A DNA stretch of 64,000 nt from Noviherbaspirillum galbum (lineage in GTDB: Bacteria; Pseudomonadota; Gammaproteobacteria; Burkholderiales; Burkholderiaceae_D): the NCBI RefSeq assembly GCF_010974945.1, contig NZ_JAAIVB010000012.1, positions 186,001-250,000 of the forward strand, given 5' to 3'. Below the pieces are notes generated by a model that saw nothing but the letters and a program-made list of their open reading frames with translations, made no database searches and had not been told where the DNA came from. Positions 9,834 to 17,933 of this stretch are shown piece by piece (within the stretch, counting starts at the first letter, position 1; each line of letters begins with the position of its first letter). The position numbers were made by a program, and so were the translations under genes.

Positions 9834-10097
9834 TTAGGCCAGCGCCTTGAGGGCGGCTGCCAGGCGGCTCTTGTGGCGAGCGGCCTTGTTCTTGTGAATG
9901 ATCTTCTTGTCGGCGATGCGGTCGATGACCGACACGGACGACTGGAACACGGCGGCTGCGGCTGCCTTGTCGCCGGCGTCGATTGCCTTGCGAACTGCCT
10001 TGATCGCCGTGCGCAGCGTGGAACGCTGGCTGGAATTGTGTGCGTTGAGCTTGACTGCTTGACGAGCGCGTTTGCGCGCTTGTGCGGTATTTGCCAT
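9834..10097 (-). CDS. rpsT: 30S ribosomal protein S20
   Basis: Primary 16S rRNA-binding protein of the small subunit; 87 residues, normal length. It starts [18 protein letters not shown] and is strongly basic, with the conserved [16 protein letters not shown] near the C-terminus. It is monocistronic, with a sigma-70-like promoter about 65 bases upstream (TTGCTC and TATAAT, minus strand) and a terminator downstream. It is divergent from murJ, an arrangement common in proteobacteria. Confidence 0.98.
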   Translation of the reverse strand: MANTAQARKRARQAVKLNAHNSSQRSTLRTAIKAVRKAIDAGDKAAAAAVFQSSVSVIDRIADKKIIHKNKAARHKSRLAAALKALA

Positions 10098-10163
10098 GTG
10101 TATTTCCTAGATCGAAATCGGACTGTGCGCCAACATGCGGCACAGAATTCAGTAAAGCCTCGG

Positions 10164-10193
10164 ATTATAACGCGGTTTTCTGCAATTGAGCAA
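10164..10193 (-). promoter_or_regulatory. Sigma-70 promoter for rpsT
   Basis: On the minus strand TTGCTC (10193-10188) and TATAAT (10169-10164) are separated by 18 bp, giving a leader of about 60 bases before the rpsT start at 10097. Confidence 0.6.
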
Positions 10194-10269
10194 TCGCCGA
10201 TTCAGCGGCCGGACCAGCCGGCCAGCGTAACGCGCTGCAACAGTCCCATGGCGGTGTCGAGGCTGCCGC

Positions 10270-10275
10270 TATAAT
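10270..10275 (+). promoter_or_regulatory. -10 box of murJ, 8 bases before the ATG
   Basis: A perfect TATAAT lies at 10270-10275 and the murJ ATG at 10284. Transcription would begin at or next to the start codon, implying a leaderless mRNA. No convincing -35 box or Shine-Dalgarno sequence is present. Confidence 0.5.
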
Positions 10276-10283
10276 GGCGCACC

Positions 10284-11834
10284 ATGAACCTGCACAAAAC
10301 GCTGGCCACCGTGTCCGGCATGACGATGCTGTCGCGCATTACCGGACTGGTACGCGAGCTTCTGATCGCCCGGGCCTTCGGCGCCTCTGCCTTCACCGAC
10401 GCCTTCTTCGTCGCCTTCCGCATTCCCAACCTGTTGCGCCGCCTGTTCGCCGAGGGCGCGTTCTCGCAGGCGTTCGTGCCCATCCTGGCCGAATACAAGA
10501 ACAAGCGCGGCGACGATGCCACCAAGGAACTGGTCGACCATGTCGCGACGGTGCTGATCTGGTCGCTGCTGCTGACCTGCGTGCTGGGCATCATCGGCGC
10601 GCCGGTGGTGGTGTTCTTCATTGCGACGGGGCTGAACTCCGAGCCGGAAGTCTACCGTCATACGGTAACCATGACCCGGCTGATGTTTCCGTACATCGGC
10701 TTCATGGCCTTCGTGGCGCTGGCGGGCGGCATCCTCAATACCTGGCGCCAGTTCCGGGTGCCGGCATTCACGCCGGTGTTGCTCAACCTGTCGTTCATCG
10801 CCGGATCCCTGTTCGTGGCGCCGCATCTCCGCGAACCGGTCTATGCCCTGGCATTCGCGGTGGTGGTCGGCGGCGTCCTTCAGGTCGCCATCCAGTTTCC
10901 CGCGCTGGTACGCATCGGGATGCTGCCCCGCCTGTCGTGGAATCCCCGCTTCGCCTTGAGCGACCCGGGCGTACGCCGGGTGCTGCGCCAGATGGGCCCG
11001 GCGATCCTGGCAGTCTCGGTGGCGCAGATCAGCGTCATCATCAATACCAACCTGGCATCCAGATTGGCCAACGGCAGCGTCTCCTGGCTCAACTATGCCG
11101 ACCGCCTCATGGAGTTCCCGACCGCGCTGCTCGGCGTCGCGCTCGGCACCGTCCTGCTGCCCAGCCTGTCGAAAGCAAACGCGGACGGCGACCAGGCCGA
11201 ATACTCCGCGCTGCTGGACTGGGGCCTGCGCCTGACCTTCCTCATCGCCCTGCCATCCGCGGTCGGCCTGCTGACCCTGGCGGTGCCGCTGACAACCACG
11301 CTCTTCCACTACGGCAAATTCGACGATGTCTCGGTCACGATGACCGGCCGCGCCCTGATTGCCTACGGGGTCGGGCTGATCGGACTCATCCTGGTAAAGA
11401 TTCTGGCGCCGGGTTTTTATGCCAAGCAAGACATCCGAACGCCGGTGAAAATTGCGATCGTGGTGCTGCTCGCGACGCAAGCAATGAACTTCCTGTTCGT
11501 GCCCTGGATCGCGCATGCCGGGCTTGCCTTGTCCGTCGGCGCCGGGGCCTGCCTCAACGCGGCCCTCCTCTACCGAGGGCTGAAGCAGCGCGGCATCTAT
11601 CGCCCCCAACCGGGCTGGCTGATGTTCCTGACGCGCGTCACCGGCGCGCTGTTCCTGCTGGCAGGCGTTTCGCTCTGGACCGCGGGGCAGTTCGACTGGA
11701 TCGCGATGAAGAGCACGCCGCTGCTGCGCGCCGCGGCCTTGACGGGCGTGATGCTGGCCTGCGGCGTGACTTACTTCGGCGCATTGCTCGCCATGGGGTT
11801 CAGATTCAGGGATTTCAAGCGGATTTCACTTTGA
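10284..11834 (+). CDS. murJ: Lipid II flippase MurJ (MviN)
   Basis: Inner-membrane protein that flips lipid II for peptidoglycan synthesis; 516 residues, MOP-superfamily, about 14 predicted helices. The N-terminus MNLHKTLATVSGMTMLSRITG matches the family, with RELLIARAFGASAFTDAFFVAFRIPNLLRRLFAEGAFSQAFVP following as the most conserved block (quoted in parts: AFRIPNLLRRLFAEGAFSQA). Start choice is fixed by this homology. A perfect -10 box only 8 bases upstream suggests a leaderless transcript. The gene is divergent from rpsT. Confidence 0.96.
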   Translation: MNLHKTLATVSGMTMLSRITGLVRELLIARAFGASAFTDAFFVAFRIPNLLRRLFAEGAFSQAFVPILAEYKNKRGDDATKELVDHVATVLIWSLLLTCVLGIIGAPVVVFFIATGLNSEPEVYRHTVTMTRLMFPYIGFMAFVALAGGILNTWRQFRVPAFTPVLLNLSFIAGSLFVAPHLREPVYALAFAVVVGGVLQVAIQFPALVRIGMLPRLSWNPRFALSDPGVRRVLRQMGPAILAVSVAQISVIINTNLASRLANGSVSWLNYADRLMEFPTALLGVALGTVLLPSLSKANADGDQAEYSALLDWGLRLTFLIALPSAVGLLTLAVPLTTTLFHYGKFDDVSVTMTGRALIAYGVGLIGLILVKILAPGFYAKQDIRTPVKIAIVVLLATQAMNFLFVPWIAHAGLALSVGAGACLNAALLYRGLKQRGIYRPQPGWLMFLTRVTGALFLLAGVSLWTAGQFDWIAMKSTPLLRAAALTGVMLACGVTYFGALLAMGFRFRDFKRISL

Positions 11835-11890
11835 GACATCGCTGTATCAAGCGGTCATGAATTAGCGCTTCTCTTCTCCGTGGCATGGTT

Positions 11891-11896
11891 TATGAT
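11891..11896 (+). promoter_or_regulatory. -10 box of the SirB1-family gene, 8 bases before the ATG
   Basis: TATGAT at 11891-11896 precedes the ATG at 11905 with the same 8-base gap as in murJ. There is no Shine-Dalgarno sequence in between, so a leaderless transcript is likely. Confidence 0.45.
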
Positions 11897-11904
11897 GGCT
11901 TGGT

Positions 11905-12744
11905 ATGGCGATTCAATCCCTCGAATACTTTGCAACGCTCGTTCAGGATGACGATTCGATTCCCCTGTTCGAAGCCGCGTTGTCTCTTGCCCAGGATGTC
12001 GAACCGGAACTCGACCTGATGGCCGCACAGGCCGAAGTCGATGCGCTGGCCGCGCGCCTGCAGCGCAGGCTGGCGGCGGATGCCTCGAACGTCCAGAAGC
12101 TGCGCCTGCTGAATCATTTCTTCTACCGCGAACTGGGCTTCGCGGGCAACGTCAACGATTACTACGACCCGGACAACAGTTACTTGCACCGGGTCATCAG
12201 CTCGCGCCGCGGCATTCCGATTTCGCTGGCGGTGCTCTACATGGAAATCGCACAGCAGATCGGCTTGAACGTAAAGGGCGTTTCCTTCCCGGGACATTTC
12301 CTGATGAAGCTGTCGATGCAGTCCGGCGACATCGTGCTCGATCCCTTCAATGGCGTGAGCCTGTCGCGGGAAGAACTGGAAGAGCGGCTGGAACCCTACT
12401 TCGAGCAACAGAGCTACCCCGGCGCGATCCCGCTTGCGTATTACCTTCACGCTGCGCATCCGCGCGAGATCCTGGTACGCATGCTGCGCAACCTGAAGGC
12501 ATTGTTCCTGGAGCACAAGCGCTGGCAGCGCCTGCTTGGCGTGCAGCAGCGGCTGGTGATCCTGCTGCCGGAAGAGATCGCGGAGCGGCGGGACCGCGGA
12601 CTGGCCTACGCCAACCTCGAATGCCCGCAGGCCGCGCTTGAAGACATCGAAGCCTATTTGTCCGAACGTCCTTATGCGCCGGATGCGGAAGCGCTGCGCA
12701 AGAAGCTGCCCGAATTGCGCGAAGCCAGCCGCCGCCTGAACTAG
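11905..12744 (+). CDS. SirB1-family protein (transglutaminase-like domain with TPR end)
   Basis: Cytoplasmic protein of 279 residues. The N-terminal part (to about 190) is the SirB1/Transglut_core2 domain: LNHFFYRELGFAGNVNDYYD, SSRRGIPISLAVLYMEIAQQ, VSFPGHFLMKL and VLDPFNGV are typical. The C-terminal 80 residues look like TPR helices (RRDRGLAYANLECPQAALED). A catalytic triad is not obvious from inspection, and the family has no firmly established activity. It lies 70 bases after murJ on the same strand but has its own -10-like box. Confidence 0.8.
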   Translation: MAIQSLEYFATLVQDDDSIPLFEAALSLAQDVEPELDLMAAQAEVDALAARLQRRLAADASNVQKLRLLNHFFYRELGFAGNVNDYYDPDNSYLHRVISSRRGIPISLAVLYMEIAQQIGLNVKGVSFPGHFLMKLSMQSGDIVLDPFNGVSLSREELEERLEPYFEQQSYPGAIPLAYYLHAAHPREILVRMLRNLKALFLEHKRWQRLLGVQQRLVILLPEEIAERRDRGLAYANLECPQAALEDIEAYLSERPYAPDAEALRKKLPELREASRRLN

Positions 12745-12802
12745 GCGCCGCCGCTGGGGCAAGCCAAACACAAACGTCGCGCGCCTTGCCCGGATTCGAG
12801 AC

Positions 12803-14725
12803 TCATCCCTTGGCCTTGGCTTCGATGGCTTCCCACTTCTCCAGGCTTTCCATCAGCAAGGCGTCGATTTCGGCGAAGCGCTGGTTGAGCCGCTGCACGT
12901 CGTCGGGCCGCTGGCGGTAAAGCTCGGGATCGGCGAGCTGCTCCGAAATGCCCTGCTGCTCGGCTTCGAGTCCGGCGATCAGGCCGGGCAAGGACTCGAG
13001 CTCGCGTTGTTCCTTGAAGCTCAGCTTCTTGCTCCTGGCCGGGCTGGCGGCATCGCGGGCCGCTGGCTTGCTTTCCGCGCGAGCTTCGGATTTCGGCTCG
13101 GGCTTCTGCCCGGCGGCGGGCTTGGCAGGCGCAGGCCGCACCCGCTCCCAGTCGGAATAGCCGCCGACATATTCGCGCCACATGCCCTCGCCTTCGGCGA
13201 CGATCACCTGGGTGACGACGTTGTCCAGGAACATGCGGTCATGGCTGACGAGGAAAACCGTGCCCTTGTAATCCTCCAGCAGTTCCTCCAGCAGTTCGAG
13301 CGTATCGATGTCGAGGTCGTTGGTCGGTTCGTCCAGCACCAGGGCGTTGGCCGGCTTCGCAAACAGGCGCGCCAGCAGCAGGCGGTTGCGCTCTCCGCCG
13401 GACAGAGATTTTACCGGCGAGCGGGCGCGCTCCGGCGAAAACAGGAAGTCGGACAGGTAAGTCATGACATGCTTGCGCTGGCCGTTGATCTCCACCCAGT
13501 CGCTGCCCGGGGAGATGGTGTCGGCGAGCGAGGCGTCCTCGTTGAGCTGCGCGCGCATCTGGTCGAAGTAGGCGACCTCGAGGCGGGCGCCCTGCTTCAC
13601 GTTGCCGGCGTCAGGCTGTTCCTCGCCGAGGATCAGCCTCAGCAGGGTGGTCTTGCCGGCGCCGTTGGGCCCGATCAGGCCGACCTTGTCGCCGCGCATG
13701 ATGATGGCGCTGAAGTCGCGCACGATGACCTTGTCGCCGAAGCGCTTGCTGACGCCGACCAGTTCGGCCACGATCTTGCCGGACTTTTCGCCCACCGACA
13801 CATCGAGCTTGACCTGGCCCTGCTGGTCGCGGCGCTGGCCGCGCTGGCGGCGCAATTCTTCCAGGCGTCGCACGCGGCCTTCGTTGCGCGTGCGGCGCGC
13901 CTCAACACCCTTGCGGATCCAGACTTCTTCCTGCGCCAGGAACTTGTCGAACTTGGCGTTCTCGATGGCTTCGACTTCGAGCTGTTCGGCCTTGCGTTTT
14001 TGGTAAGCGCTGAAATTGCCGGGAAAGGACAGCAGGCGGCCGCGGTCGAGTTCGACGATGCGGGTGGCGATGTTGTCGAGGAAGGAGCGGTCGTGGGTGA
14101 TGAACAGGATGCTGCCCTTGAAATCGCGCAGCAGCCCTTCCAGCCACATGATGGAGGTGAAGTCGAGATGGTTGGTCGGTTCGTCCAGCAGCAGCACGTC
14201 CGGCGCGCCGACCAGCGCGCAGCCTAGGGCCACGCGCTTCTGCGTGCCGCCGGACAGCGTGCCCATGATGGCGTGCCTGTCGAGGTTGAGCCGGTCGAGG
14301 ATGGTTTCGACGCGGTTGTCGAGGTTCCAGGCATCGGCGGCATCGAGCTGCCCCTGCAGCGCATGCATGCGCTCCATTAGGGCCTCGTCGTCCTGGCCGC
14401 CCAGCCTGGCGGTCAGGGCATGATATTCGTCGAGGGCCTCGCGCACGCCGGCCAGGCCGGACGCCACCGCATCGAACACCGACAACTGCGGCGCGAACTG
14501 CGGTTCCTGCTCCACATAGGCCACCTTCAGGCCCTGCTGCATGACGAGCTGTCCGTCATCCAGCCGCGCCTTGCCGGCAATGATCTTCAGCAGCGACGAT
14601 TTGCCGGTGCCGTTGCGGCCGATGAGGCCGACGCGCTCCGCCGCTTCGAGGGAAAATTCGGCGTGGTCGAGCAAGGCCACGTGGCCAAATGCAAGCTGCG
14701 CATCGTTCAGGGAAATGACTGCCAT
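12803..14725 (-). CDS. uup: ABC-F family ATPase (Uup-like)
   Basis: Cytoplasmic ABC-F protein with two ATP-binding cassettes and no membrane domain; 640 residues. First cassette: GLIGRNGTGKSSLLK, signature LSGGTQKRVALG, LLLDEPTNHLD. Second cassette: GLIGPNGAGKTTLLRL, LSGGERNRLLLARL, LVLDEPTNDLD. The linker is charged and the C-terminus is a Lys/Ala/Pro-rich region plus a coiled coil (LPGLIAGLEAEQQGI onward), the Uup feature that binds DNA or ribosome. The start MAVISLNDAQLAFG is preferred to a frame 27 residues longer. ABC-F proteins act on ribosomes; Uup is linked to ribosome assembly and transposon excision. Confidence 0.9.
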   Translation of the reverse strand: MAVISLNDAQLAFGHVALLDHAEFSLEAAERVGLIGRNGTGKSSLLKIIAGKARLDDGQLVMQQGLKVAYVEQEPQFAPQLSVFDAVASGLAGVREALDEYHALTARLGGQDDEALMERMHALQGQLDAADAWNLDNRVETILDRLNLDRHAIMGTLSGGTQKRVALGCALVGAPDVLLLDEPTNHLDFTSIMWLEGLLRDFKGSILFITHDRSFLDNIATRIVELDRGRLLSFPGNFSAYQKRKAEQLEVEAIENAKFDKFLAQEEVWIRKGVEARRTRNEGRVRRLEELRRQRGQRRDQQGQVKLDVSVGEKSGKIVAELVGVSKRFGDKVIVRDFSAIIMRGDKVGLIGPNGAGKTTLLRLILGEEQPDAGNVKQGARLEVAYFDQMRAQLNEDASLADTISPGSDWVEINGQRKHVMTYLSDFLFSPERARSPVKSLSGGERNRLLLARLFAKPANALVLDEPTNDLDIDTLELLEELLEDYKGTVFLVSHDRMFLDNVVTQVIVAEGEGMWREYVGGYSDWERVRPAPAKPAAGQKPEPKSEARAESKPAARDAASPARSKKLSFKEQRELESLPGLIAGLEAEQQGISEQLADPELYRQRPDDVQRLNQRFAEIDALLMESLEKWEAIEAKAKG

Positions 14726-14830
14726 GGAAACACCAGCGTTCCATGCCGACCCGCTGGCCGTGACCGGCGCCCGCGGATCCGCATGATGGAGAATTAAAGC
14801 CCGCATTGTACCGAGTCCCGTTCGACAACG

Positions 14831-14859
14831 TCATGTTTTGCAACAGTCTCGGCTATAAT
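14831..14859 (+). promoter_or_regulatory. Probable tRNA-Arg promoter
   Basis: A perfect TATAAT at 14854-14859 lies about 37 bases upstream of the mature tRNA 5' end. The -35 side (TCATGT, 14831-14836, 17 bp) is weak. Confidence 0.45.
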
Positions 14860-14896
14860 CTCGGCGTGGCGCGCTTCCGGCGTGCCGCCGCCGTGT

Positions 14897-14971
14897 CTCG
14901 CCGTAGTTCAATGGATAGAACGAGTGCCTCCTAAGCGCTAGATACAGGTTCGATTCCTGTCGGCGGGACCA
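14897..14971 (+). tRNA. tRNA-Arg (anticodon CCT)
   Basis: Cloverleaf of 75 nt with encoded CCA end (14969-14971). The acceptor stem CTCGCCG pairs with CGGCGGG (one G-T pair), D stem is GTTC/GAAC, anticodon stem AGTGC/GCGCT with loop CTCCTAA giving anticodon CCT at 14930-14932, and T arm ACAGG-TTCGATT-CCTGT. It reads AGG arginine codons, rare in this GC-rich genome. No integrase or phage gene lies next to its 3' end. Confidence 0.93.
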
Positions 14972-15174
14972 GTCCCCGAACCACCCTTCCCCCTCGAACG
15001 CGCTCCGTTCCGTTCCTTTCCTTCCTACTCTGCCCGGGTGCCTTGCTTCGCCGCGCATCCAGAAATCCCGTCTCGGCTTGCCCGACATCATCCCTTCGTC
15101 CCGGTGACAGAACTCAATGATTCCCCGGATGGTCGTAGTAGCATCGATTTATCCATTTGACATCAAGGGCAACC

Positions 15175-15339
15175 ATGCAACGCTACGAAGAGAAGGATCC
15201 GCTGGATCCGTTGAAGACCGATGATGGCCTGAGCGACAAGATCGACGGCGAACTCGTCGACGACGACGTGTCCTCCTCGGAAGTTGCGCGGCGCATTAGC
15301 CTGCTCGGCAAGCTCGTGATCCCACCCGCGGTGCCCTGA
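15175..15339 (+). CDS. Small acidic protein, function unknown
   Basis: Frame of 54 residues beginning MQRYEEKDPLDPLKTDDG, with a run of Asp/Glu in the middle (DGELVDDDVSSSEVARRI) and a hydrophobic end (LLGKLVIPPAVP). The start at 15175 is preceded by AAGGG at suitable distance; a frame six residues longer from 15157 is less likely. I do not recognise a family. Its charge pattern and codon use look like real coding sequence, but size leaves doubt. Confidence 0.45.
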   Translation: MQRYEEKDPLDPLKTDDGLSDKIDGELVDDDVSSSEVARRISLLGKLVIPPAVP

Positions 15340-15567
15340 CGCCAGACTTGCCCACAGCACTTGTGGTCAAGCCTGTGGAAAACCTGCGCATAGGCAAGCT
15401 AAGCCACTGATCCTGCAGGCAGATTTTCCCCTGCGCAAAATCCGTGCAGGACATGCGCCGCGCATCGGCGGGATTTGCATTTGTCCGAAACTTTGGCAAT
15501 TGCCAAAAGCCTAAAGAGCTGGAAGGTTCATCTTCGATCACCCGGATTTCCCGGAAGGAGGTTCACG
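15340..15567. other. Intergenic region with a 16-bp palindrome
   Basis: No gene is supported in these 228 bases. The sequence holds the palindrome TTTGGCAATTGCCAAA (15492-15507) and, near 15350-15385, two TGTGG motifs that are not proper DnaA boxes. A strong Shine-Dalgarno sequence at the right end belongs to the next short gene. Confidence 0.4.
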
Positions 15568-15645
15568 ATGAAGATCCCGGCTCTGGTTCTTGGAACCCAG
15601 GCTGCCATCCTGGCTGGCGTGGCATTCATCCTGTTGGTGCTGTAG
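15568..15645 (+). CDS. 25-residue hydrophobic peptide with strong ribosome-binding site
   Basis: Very short frame MKIPALVLGTQAAILAGVAF followed by ILLVL and a stop. It is preceded by GGAAGGAGG (15552-15560), one of the best Shine-Dalgarno sequences in the window, 7 bases before ATG. After one lysine it is a continuous hydrophobic helix, so it should sit in the membrane. A GC-rich hairpin (15682-15705) follows 36 bases after the stop, then a secreted-protein gene. Candidates are a small membrane-protein partner or a regulatory/toxic peptide. No antisense RNA is evident. Confidence 0.55.
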   Translation: MKIPALVLGTQAAILAGVAFILLVL

Positions 15646-15681
15646 GCCAGCATTCGTTTCGGCTGCCCAGCCTGTGAAGGC

Positions 15682-15705
15682 CGGACGGGGAGACCGCCCC
15701 GTCCG
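15682..15705. repeat. GC-rich hairpin after the 25-residue peptide
   Basis: CGGACGGGG (15682-15690) pairs with CCCCGTCCG (15697-15705) around an AGACCG loop. There is no T run, so it may be an attenuating or stabilising hairpin rather than a classic terminator. Confidence 0.5.
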
Positions 15706-15790
15706 CCTCGTCATGTCCGCGTATCCGAGCGACATGGCATGACCGACCTTTTCAACCCCGATCCAACCTGTTCATGATGAAGGAGGCGTG

Positions 15791-16300
15791 ATGAGAAGCT
15801 TGAAGCGCATGGTATTGCCACTTGTTGTTTCTTCCGTTTCCCTGCTGGGCTCAGCGGCCATTGCCGCCCAGCACAATGAAATGAAACCTGCCAACGCCGC
15901 GTCGAGCGGCACCGTCAGCGAAAGCCCTTCCTCGAGCGGCATGAACCAGGGCAGCGCCGGGATGGGCGGCTCGGGTGGTTCCAGTGGCTCTAATTCCAGT
16001 GGTTCCAGTTCCGGCAGCAGCGGAACGAGCAGCTCCAGTGGAATGAGCAGCACGAATGGCATGAATGGCGCTGCCGGCAATGCCGGAATGAGCGCGGTGG
16101 AAAAGCGCCAGCTTTCCGAAGATTTCTCGCCGCAGGGCCAGTACCGCATCGCAACCAAGGAAGCGCAGGCCGCCTACCAGGACGCATTGAAGGAATGCCG
16201 CCAGTCGGGCTCAGACCGCAACAGCTGCATGACGGAAGCAAAGCGCAACCTTCAGAGCGATCTGGCGCAGGCGAAGCAGAACCTCAGCAGCGGACGCTAA
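15791..16300 (+). CDS. Secreted protein with Ser/Gly-rich low-complexity region
   Basis: Precursor of 169 residues: signal peptide (SLKRMVLPLVVSSVSLLGSAAIA), a low-complexity Ser/Gly/Asn/Met region at about 35-100, and a C-terminal helical part with VEKRQLSEDFSPQGQYRIAT and two cysteines (KECRQSGSDRNSCMTEAK) that could form a disulfide. AGGAGG lies 4 bases before the ATG at 15791; a GTG three bases earlier is too close. No family is recognised beyond a generic envelope protein. The repetitive DNA makes this region prone to length variation. Confidence 0.7.
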   Translation: MRSLKRMVLPLVVSSVSLLGSAAIAAQHNEMKPANAASSGTVSESPSSSGMNQGSAGMGGSGGSSGSNSSGSSSGSSGTSSSSGMSSTNGMNGAAGNAGMSAVEKRQLSEDFSPQGQYRIATKEAQAAYQDALKECRQSGSDRNSCMTEAKRNLQSDLAQAKQNLSSGR

Positions 16301-16402
16301 GCCCGCCCGTCCCATCGTTCCCGGCAACGTCAGCCCTCGCGGCATCACGCAGGATGTTGCCGCCTCGGCTACCATAGTGCGTTCCAATCACGAGGAGAAC
16401 GC

Positions 16403-17251
16403 ATGAAACTGGTACGCTACGGGCGCCCCGGCAAGGAAAAGCCGGGGCTGATCGACAATGAAGGCAAGCTGCGCGACTTGTCCGGCGTGATCGCCGACAT
16501 CGGGCCGGACACCTTATCCGCAAAGTCGCTCGCCAAGCTGGCGAAGCTCAAGCATGCCAGCCTGCCGCCGGTGCGCGGCACGCCGCGCTTCGGCGTGCCG
16601 GTTGCCCAGGTCAGCAAGTTCGTGTGCATCGGCCTCAACTACTCCGATCATGCTGCGGAAGCCGGCATGCCCCTGCCGAAGGAACCCATCATTTTCATGA
16701 AGGCCGTGAGCTGCCTGTCGGGCGCGAACGATCCTGTCATGCTGCCGAAAGGATCGGTCAAGACCGACTGGGAAGTGGAACTCGGGGTGGTGATCGGCAC
16801 GATGGCACGGCACGTGAGCGAAAAGGACGCGCTCAACCACGTGGCCGGCTATTGCGTGGTGAACGACGTATCGGAGCGTGAATTTCAGCTCGAGCGTGGC
16901 GGCACCTGGGACAAGGGCAAGGGCTGCGATACATTCGGCCCGGTAGGCCCCTGGCTGGTGACGCGCGACGAAGTGCCCAATCCGCAGCGCCTCGGCATGT
17001 GGCTGGACCTCAACGGCGAACGGGCACAGACGGGAAGCACCAGGACCATGGTATTCCCGGTCGCGAAGATCATCAGCTACGCCAGCCGTTTCATGACCCT
17101 GATGCCGGGCGACATCATCGCGACGGGCACGCCGCCCGGCGTGGGCATGGGCATGAAGCCGCCGCGTTTCCTGAAGCCCGGCGACGAAATGCGCCTGGGC
17201 ATCGACGGGCTCGGCGAACAGCGCCAGCCTGTCGTGCCTTTCAAGCTCTGA
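16403..17251 (+). CDS. Fumarylacetoacetate hydrolase (FAH) family protein
   Basis: Metal-dependent C-C bond hydrolase or lyase, 282 residues. A small N-terminal domain precedes the FAH core: KFVCIGLNYSDHAAEAG, the metal-ligand region VELGVVIG, DKGKGCDTFGPVGPW, and MPGDIIATGTPPGVGMG. This subgroup includes enzymes annotated as ureidoglycolate lyase and 2,4-diketo-3-deoxy-L-fuconate hydrolase, so the substrate cannot be assigned. Close by, but convergent, are a second FAH gene and a glutathione-dependent isomerase, so a role in breakdown of acylpyruvates is plausible. Confidence 0.85.
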   Translation: MKLVRYGRPGKEKPGLIDNEGKLRDLSGVIADIGPDTLSAKSLAKLAKLKHASLPPVRGTPRFGVPVAQVSKFVCIGLNYSDHAAEAGMPLPKEPIIFMKAVSCLSGANDPVMLPKGSVKTDWEVELGVVIGTMARHVSEKDALNHVAGYCVVNDVSEREFQLERGGTWDKGKGCDTFGPVGPWLVTRDEVPNPQRLGMWLDLNGERAQTGSTRTMVFPVAKIISYASRFMTLMPGDIIATGTPPGVGMGMKPPRFLKPGDEMRLGIDGLGEQRQPVVPFKL

Positions 17252-17270
17252 TCAAGCGACCCTTCTCTCG

Positions 17271-17924
17271 CTACTCGGCGTCCGGCTGCACGGCCGGCGC
17301 CGCCTTGGCGAAGGCTTCAAGTTCCTGGCAAGCCGCGTTGATGCGCATGATGGTCGGCATGGCGGACAGGTCGCATTGCAGCCGCTGCGCGTTGGCGATC
17401 TGCGGCACCAGCAGGCAATCCGCGAGTCCGGGCGTTTCGCCATAGCAGAAGGTGCCGGTGCGCGAGTCACGGCTGAGCATCTTTTCCACCGATGCAAGGC
17501 CATGCTCGCACCAGTGGCGGTACCAGGTATCCTTGCTTTCTTCCGATACCTTCAGCTCGCGCATCAGGTAGCGCAGCACGCGCAGATTGTTGAGCGGATG
17601 AATCTCGCAAGCGATGGTCAGCGCGAGGCTGCGCACCCAGGCGCGATCAAGCGGACTCTCGGGGAGCAGGCGCGGCTCGGGATGCGTCTCTTCCAGGTAC
17701 TCGATGATGGACAGCGACTGGGTGAGCGCTTCGCCGCCGGTGGATTCATCGACCAGCACCGGGACCAGGCCATCGGGGTTGAGCTGCAGGTATTCCTGGC
17801 TGAACTGCTGGCCGCCGTTCTTGAGCAGGTGGACCGGCACGACCTCGTAGTCGAGCCCTTTGAGGTTGAGCGCGATGCGAACGCGATAGGAAGCCGAACT
17901 GCGGAAATAAGCGTAAAGCTTCAT
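17271..17924 (-). CDS. Maleylpyruvate/maleylacetoacetate isomerase (zeta-class GST)
   Basis: Glutathione-dependent cis-trans isomerase, 217 residues. The N-terminal thioredoxin-like domain has the zeta-class motif SSASYRVRIALNLKG with the active-site serines; NPDGLVPVLVDE and LTQSLSIIEYLEE complete the GSH site, and the C-terminal helical domain contains ETPGLADCLLVPQ. It lies 9 bases after a fumarylpyruvate hydrolase-like gene, so the natural reading is the gentisate pair (maleylpyruvate to fumarylpyruvate, NagL), with the tyrosine-pathway enzyme MaiA as the alternative. Confidence 0.85.
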   Translation of the reverse strand: MKLYAYFRSSASYRVRIALNLKGLDYEVVPVHLLKNGGQQFSQEYLQLNPDGLVPVLVDESTGGEALTQSLSIIEYLEETHPEPRLLPESPLDRAWVRSLALTIACEIHPLNNLRVLRYLMRELKVSEESKDTWYRHWCEHGLASVEKMLSRDSRTGTFCYGETPGLADCLLVPQIANAQRLQCDLSAMPTIMRINAACQELEAFAKAAPAVQPDAE

Positions 17925-17933
17925 GTCCGCTCC

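Noticed and set aside
15350-15385. TGTGG motifs as DnaA boxes
   Set aside because: They match only part of the nine-base consensus and stand alone.
15960-16090. CRISPR-like or tandem repeat array
   Set aside because: The repetition is codon-level Ser/Gly low complexity inside a coding frame, without spaced identical units.
14897-16400. Genomic island integrated at tRNA-Arg
   Set aside because: No integrase, no repeat of the tRNA 3' end and no mobility gene was found downstream; only short envelope-type genes follow.
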